Shown one piece after another: positions 39,001 through 46,694 of a stretch of DNA of 64,000 bases. Position numbers and translations under genes: made by a program. The DNA comes from Aquimarina agarilytica ZC1 (GTDB taxonomy: Bacteria > Bacteroidota > Bacteroidia > Flavobacteriales > Flavobacteriaceae). The notes beneath the pieces are model-generated. The model was not told the DNA's origin and searched no databases. It saw nothing but the letters and a program-made list of their open reading frames with translations. Numbering within the stretch: position 1 is the first letter of the stretch; every line of letters starts with the position of its first letter. The stretch covers positions 54,116 through 118,115 of the forward strand of contig NZ_JH621257.1 of assembly GCF_000255455.1 (NCBI RefSeq). Reading direction: 5' to 3'.

Positions 39001-41374
39001 TTTAACAGGTATTATTGAAAACGAAGCTCAACCACTGGTTCGGATTAATAGTGGTGGTAGCGCTATAACTAATTCGCAATTAAACTGGGAATCAAATGCT
39101 ATTTCTGGAGCCTCATCTAATTCCATTTTTTCTGTAAATACGGGGCTTATTTTTAATGCTACTTTTTCCTATGCCGAAAGAAACCCTTCTATCCCTAGCT
39201 ATATTGATGAAACTACTTTTAATTCTATTTTTGATCAAGAAAAATTTGACGCTAATGCTTCTCCAGAAATAGAATACCAAATACCTATAGCTAATGGTGA
39301 TTATGTAGTTAACTTTTACTTAGGAAACACCTATAGTGGCGCTAATCAAATTGGACAGCGTATTTTTGATTTACTTTTAGAAGGAAGTGAAGTAAAGACC
39401 AACCTAGATTTAGTCGCTACCTTTGGACATCAAGTTGCTGGAATGTTAAGTTTTCCTGTAAGTGTATCCGATAACATTCTCAACATTGGTTTTGCACATA
39501 AAACCGAAAATCCACTTATTAATGCGATTGAAGTAGTTGTCCCAATAACACAAATTACCCCATTACATATAGCTACCTTACCCAATTTAACGAACACGAA
39601 TTCGGATGAAGTAGTTATACATATAAGCGCTACAGGTGGATTAATTGGTCAGGCTTATCAATATGAAATTTCGGGCCAGCCCAATGGCATTGAAATTGAC
39701 CCTAATTTAGGAACAATTTCGGGTAGTTTAAATGATTCTCCAGGGCTATATTCTGTAACATTAACGGCCAAACAAGAAAACGCCGCTACAGTATCAAGCT
39801 CCTTTACTTGGGAGGTGCTCGATGAAAATTTTTCTTGGACAAATAAAAATGAAGATGAAAACTATACTGCACGACATGAATGTTCTTTTGTTCAAGCCGG
39901 AGAAAATTTTATTTTATTTGGAGGAAGAGAATCTGCTGAAAAAATAGAAGTATACGATTACACTAACGACTCTTGGTCTGAAGGTGGCAGCGCGCCACTC
40001 CCGTTTAATCACTTTCAAGCGATTACGCACCAAGGTTTAGTTTGGGTAATAGGTGCTTTTAAGACCAATAGTTTCCCTAACGAAATTCCTGCCGAAAATG
40101 TGTATATGTATAATCCAGCTTCTGAACAATGGATTAAAGGTTTTGAAATACCTGAAAGTCGCCGTAGAGGTGGTGCTGCTTTAGTTGTTCATAACAACAA
40201 ATTTTACATTATTGGAGGAAATACCATTGGGCATAATGGTGGCTATGAACCATGGCTAGATGTTTATGACCCAGAACAAGGAACATGGACCATATTAGAT
40301 GACGCACCTCATGCTAGAGATCATTTTCAAGCCACAGTAATTAACAATAAAATATACGCTGCTGGCGGAAGACATTCTGGAGGGCCTGGAGGTACATTTG
40401 GACCGTTAATCCCAGAGGTTGATGTTTACGATTTGATCACAGACACCTGGTCCACTTTAGATACTAGTAATAATTTGCCAACTCCCAGAGCAGCAGCAAG
40501 TGTTGTCAATTTTAACGGACAAGTATTTGTTATTGGTGGGGAGGGTACACAGCCTGGCCCAGCCTTTTCAACCGTTGAAGCCTATAATCCTTTGACAAAT
40601 ACTTGGAGCACAAAAAGCAGCTTAAACAATCCACGACATGGAACTCAAGCCATTGTTTCGGGTAGTGGTATTTTTACCCTTGGCGGCTCACCAAATCGTG
40701 GTGGTGGAAATCAAAAAAACATGGAAGTTTACGGTGCAGATGCTCCGATCGGAACTCCATTAAGCGCTAGTAGTATTCAATCCGATAGTGAATTAAATTT
40801 CACCTTTAACACTAATGAGCCTAGCATTGACTTAGCAATTTCATTACAAAATACAGGAGGAAATACCGCTACCTACTTGAATAACGTCACAGTATCTGGA
40901 ACTGGTTTTTCTTTAAATGAAGCTACTAATAATATATTAATTGAAGCTTCTGGCGAAAAAACAATCAATGTAACATTCACAACAACTAATTTACAAAGCG
41001 CTACTGGTATATTAAGCTTAGAAATAGACAATAACTTCATTGAAATTCCAATAAATGGATCAATTAATAATCTGATTACTAGTACTACTTCCGCAAAACA
41101 ATTAGCTGTAAACTTAAACACAATAGCGGATACCGATTTAAAAGTATTCCCTAATCCATCAAGTGATTATTTAAAAATTGAATTTAACCAAGCAAATGAT
41201 TCCATAGTAAAAGCTACATTATTTGACATGCAGCAAAAACTTATTTCAACTGCTAATTTTAACAAAAATAATGCTATTGAAATGTCATTAAAAAACATTC
41301 CTAGTGGCTTATATTTTATAAATATTCTACTTGAGTCTGGTGAAACGCTAATTAAAAAGCTTGTAGTAGACTAA
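36017..41374 (+). CDS. Very large secreted multidomain protein with malectin-like, kelch and T9SS domains
   Basis: The 1785-residue product has a signal peptide ending SFAQ. Residues about 25-560 look like a beta-propeller related to PQQ-type sugar dehydrogenases (LDFGPDGKLYVSQQNGDI, FSSGYRNAYDVVITENGNIYTYD). Then come Asp-rich calcium-binding TSP3-like repeats (about 575-640), a sandwich region, a malectin-like domain (about 1008-1170, INSGGSAI), an Ig-like domain, kelch repeats (about 1284-1574, with NNKFYIIGG and FNGQVFVIGG), a choice-of-anchor D-like region, and a T9SS type A domain (1708-1785, LKVFPNPSSDY). It is exported by T9SS to the surface. No enzymatic role is certain; adhesion or glycan binding is likely. 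Confidence 0.8.
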   Translation: MNKINQHFLASLLMACYACTSFAQEISFNAIGLQGESINNPTSLDFGPDGKLYVSQQNGDILQYDITRNDAPLGQGVFSTSTTNVIDIVKTEVPNHTDDGVLTTVKLRQVTGILTAGTAANPVIYVSSSDNLIGGGGSGNDKNLDTNSGVLSKLTWDGSSWNKIDLVRGLPRCEENHSTNGMDIFEKNGNTFLLLQQGGHTNKGAPSNNFVGTPEYYLSAALLIVNLTQLESMTVYSDPRTNTDYVYDLPTLNDPNRDDITNSDSRFPYPLGHPMYNATIDVGDPFGGDDGFNQAIPEAGGPVQVFSSGYRNAYDVVITENGNIYTYDNGPNTGWGGIPLIYDSNDQNIGDESTTTYNPENGDYVTGEFNESGSTGSGDSLHFVGTIDDPNGTYYAGHPNPIRAFPSRADIVDYQNIGGTWQEIDRNNLATSLIGISGYFQSSFDITDFPDDDRQGAYDVTDTTNTDIRILDVINSSTNGICEYTASNFSNQLQGNLFAASFNGNITRYALSDTGDSLEEKEVIFSGFGSIPLDIIALPDSHPYAGTIWAVTYGADDITIFEPSESGNCILQSNPDFDPTEDYDADGFTNQDEIDNGTNFCSAGSFPQDNDNDNISDLNDNDDDNDGILDVNDAFAIDPNNGTTTNLPIRYSFFNNDPGTGFFGLGFTGLMLDPSGNTDYLTQFDIDNLSFGGAAGKASIDLVSDGDPIRTVNNQDNAFQFGINVDTNSPTFTIHTKVESPFFGVNGIGTFPINFASVGLYIGNGDQDNYIKLVISNGTNPSDSIYGLEVLREEDSNNVQSQRFNIPNILAGNAVELFFTVIPSDQTAQPYISIDNGNTIQKIGNPINLPDSFLSPTDDQGMAVGIISTSFGQAPEFSTIWDFMHISESTPDVLKPDSEIVDFGLVNTNDGNILRNISISNLNDPSEGSVNITSINIIGDNNTIFETEITTPLIVPVDGEVIIPVKLNPNNSLTGVKNAQLEINYTGSTTPLLINLTGIIENEAQPLVRINSGGSAITNSQLNWESNAISGASSNSIFSVNTGLIFNATFSYAERNPSIPSYIDETTFNSIFDQEKFDANASPEIEYQIPIANGDYVVNFYLGNTYSGANQIGQRIFDLLLEGSEVKTNLDLVATFGHQVAGMLSFPVSVSDNILNIGFAHKTENPLINAIEVVVPITQITPLHIATLPNLTNTNSDEVVIHISATGGLIGQAYQYEISGQPNGIEIDPNLGTISGSLNDSPGLYSVTLTAKQENAATVSSSFTWEVLDENFSWTNKNEDENYTARHECSFVQAGENFILFGGRESAEKIEVYDYTNDSWSEGGSAPLPFNHFQAITHQGLVWVIGAFKTNSFPNEIPAENVYMYNPASEQWIKGFEIPESRRRGGAALVVHNNKFYIIGGNTIGHNGGYEPWLDVYDPEQGTWTILDDAPHARDHFQATVINNKIYAAGGRHSGGPGGTFGPLIPEVDVYDLITDTWSTLDTSNNLPTPRAAASVVNFNGQVFVIGGEGTQPGPAFSTVEAYNPLTNTWSTKSSLNNPRHGTQAIVSGSGIFTLGGSPNRGGGNQKNMEVYGADAPIGTPLSASSIQSDSELNFTFNTNEPSIDLAISLQNTGGNTATYLNNVTVSGTGFSLNEATNNILIEASGEKTINVTFTTTNLQSATGILSLEIDNNFIEIPINGSINNLITSTTSAKQLAVNLNTIADTDLKVFPNPSSDYLKIEFNQANDSIVKATLFDMQQKLISTANFNKNNAIEMSLKNIPSGLYFINILLESGETLIKKLVVD

Positions 41375-41409
41375 GCTGCAAACAAAAAAGTCATACGATT
41401 TAAGCACAA

Positions 41410-41445
41410 AAAAAAGGAGTAATCAAATTTGGTTACTCCTTTTTT
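41410..41445. terminator. Bidirectional rho-independent terminator
   Basis: A perfect 13-bp stem (41410-41422 with 41433-41445; arm aaaaaaggagtaa) with a 10-base loop lies between the convergent ends of the large surface protein gene and the SulP gene. The flanking A and T runs let it serve both strands. Confidence 0.9.
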
Positions 41446-41458
41446 CTTCTCAGCTTTT

Positions 41459-43072
41459 CTACTTCAAAGCCTTAGCCATTACATGATATCTTGGATCTTC
41501 AACGCTCTCTTCAATTACCTCTTCAAATATAGGCGAAGCTTTTCGCATTAAATCTTTACATTCCGTGCTCAAGTGTTTTAATGTCACTTTTTTTCCTGCT
41601 TTTTCATATTTACCTACTAAAACAAAAATAGCTTCCAAAGCTGAGTGGTCAGCTACTTTAGCCTCCATAAAATCAATTTCAACATGCTCCGGATCACCAT
41701 TTACATCAAACTTGGAGTTAAAACTCTGGATACTTCCAAAAAATACCGATCCCCAAATTTCATAAACCTTAACACCATTCTCTTTAATAATACGATTCAC
41801 CCTAACACGCTTAGCACTTTCCCAAGCAAATACTAAAGCCGAAATAATTACCCCTGCCAATACTGCTATGGCTAAATCGACAAAAACAGTAATTGTAGAT
41901 ACTGCAATTAATACAAAAGCATCTGATTTTGGTATACGTTTTAAAATTCGGAAACTACTCCATGCAAAGGTTTCAATAACCATCATAAACATCACACCTA
42001 CTAATGCGGCTATAGGCACCATCTCAATATACGTATCTGCAAACAATATAAATACTAATAAAGTTACTGCCATTACAATACCCGATGCACGTCCACGACC
42101 TCCCGAGTTGATATTAATCATTGTCTGCCCAATCATTCCGCAACCGGCCGTTCCTCCAAACAATCCACTTACTATATTGGCAGCTCCTTGTGCCACACAT
42201 TCCCGATTTCCATTTCCTCTAGTTTCTGTAATTTCATCCACTAAATTCAATGTCATCAAAGACTCTATTAAACCTACCGCCGCAGCTAAAGCTGCATAAG
42301 GTAAAATAAACGTAAACGTATCTAACGCAAGTGGCAAGTGTTCCCACAATTCTAAATTAGGTGTAGGGAATTTACCTTTTAATCCAGCTCCACCACCTTC
42401 TCTAATATATGATCCTACGGTGGTTACATTAATATTTCCAAATATTTTAATTAAGGATACAATTAAAATCGCTGTTAATGCTGCTGGTAATTTTTTAGTG
42501 TATTTAAACTTAGGCAAGAAATAAACTAATGCCATTGTTAATGCCACCAAACCAATCATACTATATAATTCTGCCCCTTCCATTATAGTAGCAACTCCAG
42601 CTGGTGTTTTATGAAAAAACATTTTCAATTGTGCCAGGAAAATTACAATGGCTAAACCATTCACAAACCCCATCATTACTGGGTGTGGAATTAAACGAAC
42701 AAAACGCCCTAATTTAAATAGCCCTGCAATAATTTGAATGATTCCCATTAAAATAACAGTCGCTAATAAATAAAAATACCCCATGTTTTCGACCGGTATA
42801 TCAAAGGCTAAACCTCTTTTATTTCCGTCAATCAGCAAATGAATAAGCACCACTGCTACTGCTCCAGCCGCTCCAGATATTAAGCCGGGTCTACCTCCAA
42901 AAATGGCCGCTATCAAACCTACCATAAATGCTCCCGACAAAGCCACCAAAGGATCAATCCCAAGAACAAAAGCAAAAGCTACCACCTCTGGGATCATAGC
43001 TAATGAGGTGGTAATCCCCGCTGTAATATCATTTTTAATTCCTGCAGAATTTGTTTTAAAATACTGTTTCAC
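41459..43072 (-). CDS. SulP-family inorganic anion transporter
   Basis: A 537-residue inner-membrane carrier for sulfate, bicarbonate or a similar anion. The N-terminal part has the SulP pattern (NDITAGITTSLAMIPEVVAFAFVLGIDPLVALSG in outline, GGRPGLISGAAGAVAVV) and about a dozen hydrophobic segments. A C-terminal STAS domain (about 440-537; VEIDFMEAKVADHSALEAI) completes the family layout. It starts at GTG 43072. A -7-like box on the minus strand (tacttttg, 43137-43144) lies about 65 bp upstream. The transported ion cannot be read from the sequence. Confidence 0.92.
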   Translation of the reverse strand: MKQYFKTNSAGIKNDITAGITTSLAMIPEVVAFAFVLGIDPLVALSGAFMVGLIAAIFGGRPGLISGAAGAVAVVLIHLLIDGNKRGLAFDIPVENMGYFYLLATVILMGIIQIIAGLFKLGRFVRLIPHPVMMGFVNGLAIVIFLAQLKMFFHKTPAGVATIMEGAELYSMIGLVALTMALVYFLPKFKYTKKLPAALTAILIVSLIKIFGNINVTTVGSYIREGGGAGLKGKFPTPNLELWEHLPLALDTFTFILPYAALAAAVGLIESLMTLNLVDEITETRGNGNRECVAQGAANIVSGLFGGTAGCGMIGQTMININSGGRGRASGIVMAVTLLVFILFADTYIEMVPIAALVGVMFMMVIETFAWSSFRILKRIPKSDAFVLIAVSTITVFVDLAIAVLAGVIISALVFAWESAKRVRVNRIIKENGVKVYEIWGSVFFGSIQSFNSKFDVNGDPEHVEIDFMEAKVADHSALEAIFVLVGKYEKAGKKVTLKHLSTECKDLMRKASPIFEEVIEESVEDPRYHVMAKALK

Positions 43073-43136
43073 AATATGTATTTATTGAATTATTGACCTA
43101 AAAGCATCATAAAATTATGCGCCTTTTTTAAAAGTG

Positions 43137-43144
43137 CAAAAGTA
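43137..43144 (-). promoter_or_regulatory. Candidate -7 promoter box for the SulP gene
   Basis: The minus strand reads tacttttg here, fitting TAnnTTTG, with a predicted leader of about 60 bases before the GTG start of the SulP gene. No matching -33 element is clear. Confidence 0.4.
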
Positions 43145-43224
43145 CGGCTTTAAAACGAATTAAATAAGCCTTAGTTTTATCAATGAATTCGACAGAGCAA
43201 GCTATGTTAAACTTAGTCAACCTA

Positions 43225-43582
43225 CTACAAATTTTTATCTTTTTCAATTTCCCACATTATAGCATCAATTTTTTTCTGGTACTTTTTTACTCTTAATTTA
43301 TCCTGTAATGGAAAAACCAACGTGCCAATTATCAAAAAGGTGAAATATACTGCTGCGCTAAAAAAAAACCGCTTGCAAGTACCCTCCACCTAGCTTTTCC
43401 ACAACAGTTTCGGAATTCCCTACGCACGTTGTATCCTGCCCATAAAAAGGAGCAATAAATGAAAAACCAATTCCAAACAAAACAAACGACAACATATTTT
43501 TTTTAAAATAATTAGCGTCTTTTTTTAGCATTTCTATTTTTGCCTTATAAACAATTATTCTGTTTTCTTGATAAGCCGTCAT
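43225..43582 (-). pseudogene. Small two-helix membrane protein gene interrupted by a frameshift in a T9 tract
   Basis: From ATG 43582 the frame encodes a charged helix (AYQENRIIVYKAKIEMLKKD), a membrane segment (LSFVLFGIGFSFIAPF) and YLQAVFF, then meets a stop at 43358-43360 just after nine T residues (43360-43368 on the plus strand as A). Removing one T joins it to 44 more sensible residues: SAAVYFTFLIIGTLVFPL, then a charged helix KLRVKKYQKKIDAIMWEIEK, with stop at 43225-43227. The corrected product has 118 residues and two membrane segments with charged cytoplasmic ends. It is 1 bp from the Nudix gene stop. Whether this is an assembly error, slippage or true decay is open. No family is recognised. 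Confidence 0.65.
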
Positions 43583-43583
43583 A

Positions 43584-44183
43584 TTAATCAAAATATTCCA
43601 TTGGAAACAACTCTTTAATTGCTCCGTAGGTGTTTTCTAATGCTTTTTTACTCTTTTTAAATGATTTCCACTTCACCTTTGTAATACCTTCTTCTTCTTG
43701 AGGCAATAGTACACCATCAAAATCACTAAACATTTCAAACCAATAGGTCAACTTTAGTTTATAAGAACCATTACGCTTATATACATGGTATGTTTTTTTT
43801 ATAAAATCTCCCAAAATTAAATTCTTAACCCCTGTTTCCTCCTCTACTTCACGTAGTGCTGTTTGTGTTATAGATTCCTTTTTCTCTGCCTTACCCTTGG
43901 GTAAATCCCATTTATCATTACGATAAATAAATAATATTTTTCGTTCGGCATTATATACCTTACCCCCTCCAGCTAATACAACAGGTAATTTTTTATGCAA
44001 AATTTTCAAAAGTCTATCCTCCTTTTTATGATATAGGTGATATTTCAGCTCGGGATGCACTAAAAGCTTTTGTATGATTTCAATCATATTCGCTTTTTTT
44101 ATATTTATTTTAATATGCTCGTCAGAAATACAAGACTCACAGGACAGGATAATTGCTGAATTATTGACAAAAACTTTATACAT
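43584..44183 (-). CDS. Nudix hydrolase
   Basis: A 199-residue protein with a complete Nudix box: G97-x5-E103-x7-R111-E-V-E-E-E-T-G-V119, preceded by WDLPKGKAE. The enzyme would hydrolyse a nucleoside diphosphate linked to another group. An N-terminal stretch of about 65 residues (HPELKYHLYHKKEDRLLKIL) is extra to the core and typical of a Flavobacteria group of unknown substrate. Its start codon is only 8 bp from that of divergent pyrE. Confidence 0.9.
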   Translation of the reverse strand: MYKVFVNNSAIILSCESCISDEHIKINIKKANMIEIIQKLLVHPELKYHLYHKKEDRLLKILHKKLPVVLAGGGKVYNAERKILFIYRNDKWDLPKGKAEKKESITQTALREVEEETGVKNLILGDFIKKTYHVYKRNGSYKLKLTYWFEMFSDFDGVLLPQEEEGITKVKWKSFKKSKKALENTYGAIKELFPMEYFD

Positions 44184-44186
44184 TTG
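44179..44186 (+). promoter_or_regulatory. Candidate -7 box implying a leaderless pyrE transcript
   Basis: The sequence tacatttg fits TAnnTTTG and ends 5 bases before the pyrE ATG at 44192. The start of transcription would fall at or within a base or two of the start codon. The box also overlaps the start codon of the divergent Nudix gene. Confidence 0.4.
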
Positions 44187-44191
44187 CGACT

Positions 44192-44833
44192 ATGATTTTT
44201 GATATAGAAACTGCCAAAGAAACCGCAGCTCAATTGCTGCAAATTAATGCAATTAAATTACAACCACAAGCCCCTTTTACATGGGCATCTGGATGGAAAT
44301 CGCCAATATATTGTGATAACCGAATTAGCCTTTCTTTCCCAGAGGTTCGTAACTCAATTAAAAACAAATTTGCTGCTGCTATACGTAAGCAATATCCAAA
44401 TGCCGAAGTAATCGCTGGTGTAGCAACTGGTGCGATAGGGATTGGTATGCTAGTTGCCGACGCACTAGATCTTCCTTTTATATACATTAGACCCGAGGCC
44501 AAAAAGCACGGGAGACAAAATCAAATTGAGGGTATTGTTCCCGAAGGTAAAAATGTAGTGGTTATTGAAGATTTAATTAGCACAGGAAAAAGTAGTCTTT
44601 TAGCTGTTGAAGCGCTAAAAAAATGTAATGCTAACATGTTGGGTATGGTTGCTATTTTTAGTTACGGCTTTCAAATAGCTGCCGACAATTTTGCTGCCGC
44701 AGAAGTAACACTACACACACTTAGTAATTACGAAAACTTAATCATATTAGCTCAGGAAGCCAATTATATTTCCACTGAAGAAGCTGAAACATTACAAAAT
44801 TGGCGAACCAACCCTTCTGAGTGGGGTAAATAA
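44192..44833 (+). CDS. pyrE: Orotate phosphoribosyltransferase
   Basis: This enzyme makes orotidine 5'-phosphate from orotate and PRPP in pyrimidine synthesis. The 213-residue sequence has the PRPP-binding motif VVVIEDLISTGKSS, the loop RPEAKKHGRQNQIEG with catalytic Lys/Arg/His residues, and SGWKSPIYCDNR near the N-terminus. It is followed 66 bp later by an SRPBCC-family gene that ends at a strong terminator. Confidence 0.96.
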   Translation: MIFDIETAKETAAQLLQINAIKLQPQAPFTWASGWKSPIYCDNRISLSFPEVRNSIKNKFAAAIRKQYPNAEVIAGVATGAIGIGMLVADALDLPFIYIRPEAKKHGRQNQIEGIVPEGKNVVVIEDLISTGKSSLLAVEALKKCNANMLGMVAIFSYGFQIAADNFAAAEVTLHTLSNYENLIILAQEANYISTEEAETLQNWRTNPSEWGK

Positions 44834-44899
44834 ATTAGTTTTGCCTACCGCGTTGCTAAAGCAACTCATTGAGTCAATATAAAAAACACAAAAAATAGC

Positions 44900-45292
44900 A
44901 TGAATTTAGAAAGTCCTAAAGTTTGCATTAGCAAAAACACACAAGAGGTATTTGATTTTTTAACCAAAGTTGAAAATTTTGAACAAATAATGCCTGAAAG
45001 CAAACAAAAGTTTGAAAAACTTAGTGATGAAAAATTCTTATTTCAATTAAAAGGAATGCCCGAAATTGTATTGAAACAAAAAGAGCAGATTTCACCAAGT
45101 AAAGTTGTTCTTGGGGCAGCTAGTGATAAACTTCCGTTTACGCTTACAGCAAACATCGAAGCAATTAACGATAATGAAACCGAAACTCAGCTTATTTTTG
45201 ATGGTGAATTTAATGCTATGATGGCTATGATGATTAAAAAGCCCATTCAAAATTTTATAACTGCTTTAGCTGAAAATTTAAAAAACATTTAG
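44900..45292 (+). CDS. SRPBCC-fold small protein
   Basis: A 130-residue soluble protein with the START/Bet v1-like pattern: an N-terminal strand and helix (VCISKNTQEVFDFLTKVENFEQIMP in outline), antiparallel strands (KFLFQLKGMPEIVLK, ETQLIFDGEFNAM) and a C-terminal helix (PIQNFITALAENL). Members bind hydrophobic ligands. It is commonly found after pyrE in Flavobacteria. The ligand is unknown. Confidence 0.7.
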   Translation: MNLESPKVCISKNTQEVFDFLTKVENFEQIMPESKQKFEKLSDEKFLFQLKGMPEIVLKQKEQISPSKVVLGAASDKLPFTLTANIEAINDNETETQLIFDGEFNAMMAMMIKKPIQNFITALAENLKNI

Positions 45293-45316
45293 AATATACA
45301 ATATTAAAGTATGCTT

Positions 45317-45348
45317 CAAGTTCCATTTGCACACATAAATGGAACTTG
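45317..45348 (+). terminator. Rho-independent terminator of the pyrE operon
   Basis: A perfect 12-bp stem (45317-45328 with 45337-45348; arm caagttccattt) with an 8-base loop is followed by TTCTTTTTTT. It ends the pyrE-SRPBCC transcript and lies before the convergent birA gene. Confidence 0.93.
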
Positions 45349-45380
45349 TTCTTTTTTTACAGACCTTGTTTACCTATTAA

Positions 45381-46109
45381 TTAGTACTTCAATTCAATTT
45401 GTTTTAAATCGTAGGTATTTATGCAATCGTCTTCCTCCAATACAAGCAACAACCCATTGTCGGTAACTCCTTGAATAATCCCTACAAATTCTTTATCCTG
45501 TACCACAAAAGTGGACGGCTTTTTATAACGAAACATTGCATTCTCAAAATTTTGTTTCACTTTTATAAAATCTTTAGACGTATAATTTTCAAGAAACTCC
45601 TCCAAACTCGCTAAAATTTGCATGAGCAATTCTTCTAGCGAAAGCGAAATTCCTAATATATTTTTTACAGACGAAGCTTTGGGTAAATTACTAAAGTCTT
45701 CTTGATTTACATTTAACCCAATTCCGATTACGGTTTCGGACAAAACGCCGTTTTGGTAACTACTTTCAATTAAAATACCACCAATTTTTTTATTTACTGA
45801 CAAAATGTCGTTTGGCCATTTAATCCTTAATTGAGGTAAATTGTATTTTTCTAGCACATTTTTTACCGTTAGGGCAGTTAACATATTCAATACAAATGCA
45901 GCTCTACCTATCTCTTCATTAACAAAAAAAAAGGCACTAAACGTTAGATTTTTACCTGCTTCGGTTACCCAAGTTGTCCCCCGCTGTCCTTTTCCATCTG
46001 TCTGTGTTTTTGCCCAAACACAGGTTGGATTAGTAATACTTTTATTGCGTAAAACTTCTTTTAAAAAACTATTTGTAGATGGTATGGCATCAACTTTGAT
46101 TATTTTCAT
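45381..46109 (-). CDS. birA: Biotin--[acetyl-CoA-carboxylase] ligase
   Basis: The enzyme attaches biotin to carboxylase subunits. The 242-residue protein has DAIPSTNSFLKE, the adenylate-binding TDGKGQRGTTWVTEAGKNL, the conserved RIKWPNDILSVNKKIGGILIE and GIGLNVNQ. It lacks the N-terminal DNA-binding domain of E. coli BirA, so it is a pure ligase and not a repressor. It is divergent from rsfS. Confidence 0.95.
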   Translation of the reverse strand: MKIIKVDAIPSTNSFLKEVLRNKSITNPTCVWAKTQTDGKGQRGTTWVTEAGKNLTFSAFFFVNEEIGRAAFVLNMLTALTVKNVLEKYNLPQLRIKWPNDILSVNKKIGGILIESSYQNGVLSETVIGIGLNVNQEDFSNLPKASSVKNILGISLSLEELLMQILASLEEFLENYTSKDFIKVKQNFENAMFRYKKPSTFVVQDKEFVGIIQGVTDNGLLLVLEEDDCINTYDLKQIELKY

Positions 46110-46259
46110 GAAAATTTATAGACTTTTGCTTGTATAAAGAAGGTGTTAAAAAGCCAAAAAACAATAACTTTGTTATAACTAATAAAAAATGGTTTTATTT
46201 TTTTTATAATACCGTAAATTAGCAGATGAACTATAAATCATCAACTGAACACAATTTCT

Positions 46260-46267
46260 TAAATTTG
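46260..46267 (+). promoter_or_regulatory. Candidate -7 box for the rsfS-ftsH operon
   Basis: The sequence taaatttg fits TAnnTTTG and lies 35 bp before the rsfS ATG. A second match, taactttg, is at 46165-46172 and could give a longer leader. Neither has a clear -33 box. Confidence 0.45.
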
Positions 46268-46302
46268 CATCAACAATGCAAGTAAGGATTAAAAAAAATT
46301 GA

Positions 46303-46674
46303 ATGTCGAAACAAGAAAAAAACAATGATTTGTTAATTGCACAAGTCATTAAAGGTATTGAGGAAGTAAAAGGGCAAGACATTACCATACTTGATTTAAG
46401 AGAAATTGAAAATACAGTATGTGATTATTTTATTATTTGCAATGGTACATCCAACACACAAGTAAATGCTATTGTTGGCTCTGTTCAAAAAACTGTTAGC
46501 AAGGCATTAAAAGACAAACCTTGGAATATTGAAGGTACAGATAATGCTGAATGGGTACTTATGGACTATATTAACGTTGTGGTACACGTTTTCCAAAAAC
46601 ACATTAGAGAAACTTATAATATTGAAGAGCTTTGGGGTGATGCAAAGAGCACACTCATTGAAACAAATTATTAA
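46303..46674 (+). CDS. rsfS: Ribosome silencing factor RsfS
   Basis: RsfS binds ribosomal protein uL14 and blocks joining of the ribosomal subunits when nutrients are short. The 123-residue sequence carries the family features KGQDITILDLREI, CDYFIICNGTSNTQVNAI, EWVLMDYINVVVHVF and ELWGDA. It precedes ftsH by 20 bp and is probably in the same operon. Confidence 0.95.
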   Translation: MSKQEKNNDLLIAQVIKGIEEVKGQDITILDLREIENTVCDYFIICNGTSNTQVNAIVGSVQKTVSKALKDKPWNIEGTDNAEWVLMDYINVVVHVFQKHIRETYNIEELWGDAKSTLIETNY

Positions 46675-46694
46675 AAAATTAGCTAAAAAAATAT

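Noticed and set aside
41868..42299. A 143-codon plus-strand frame opposite the SulP gene.
   Set aside because: Ile/Thr/Pro/Ala-rich shadow of the membrane-protein codons, with no family match.
44852..44865. Small hairpin gttgc-taaa-gcaac between pyrE and the SRPBCC gene.
   Set aside because: Five-bp stem without a T-run; too weak to call a terminator or attenuator.
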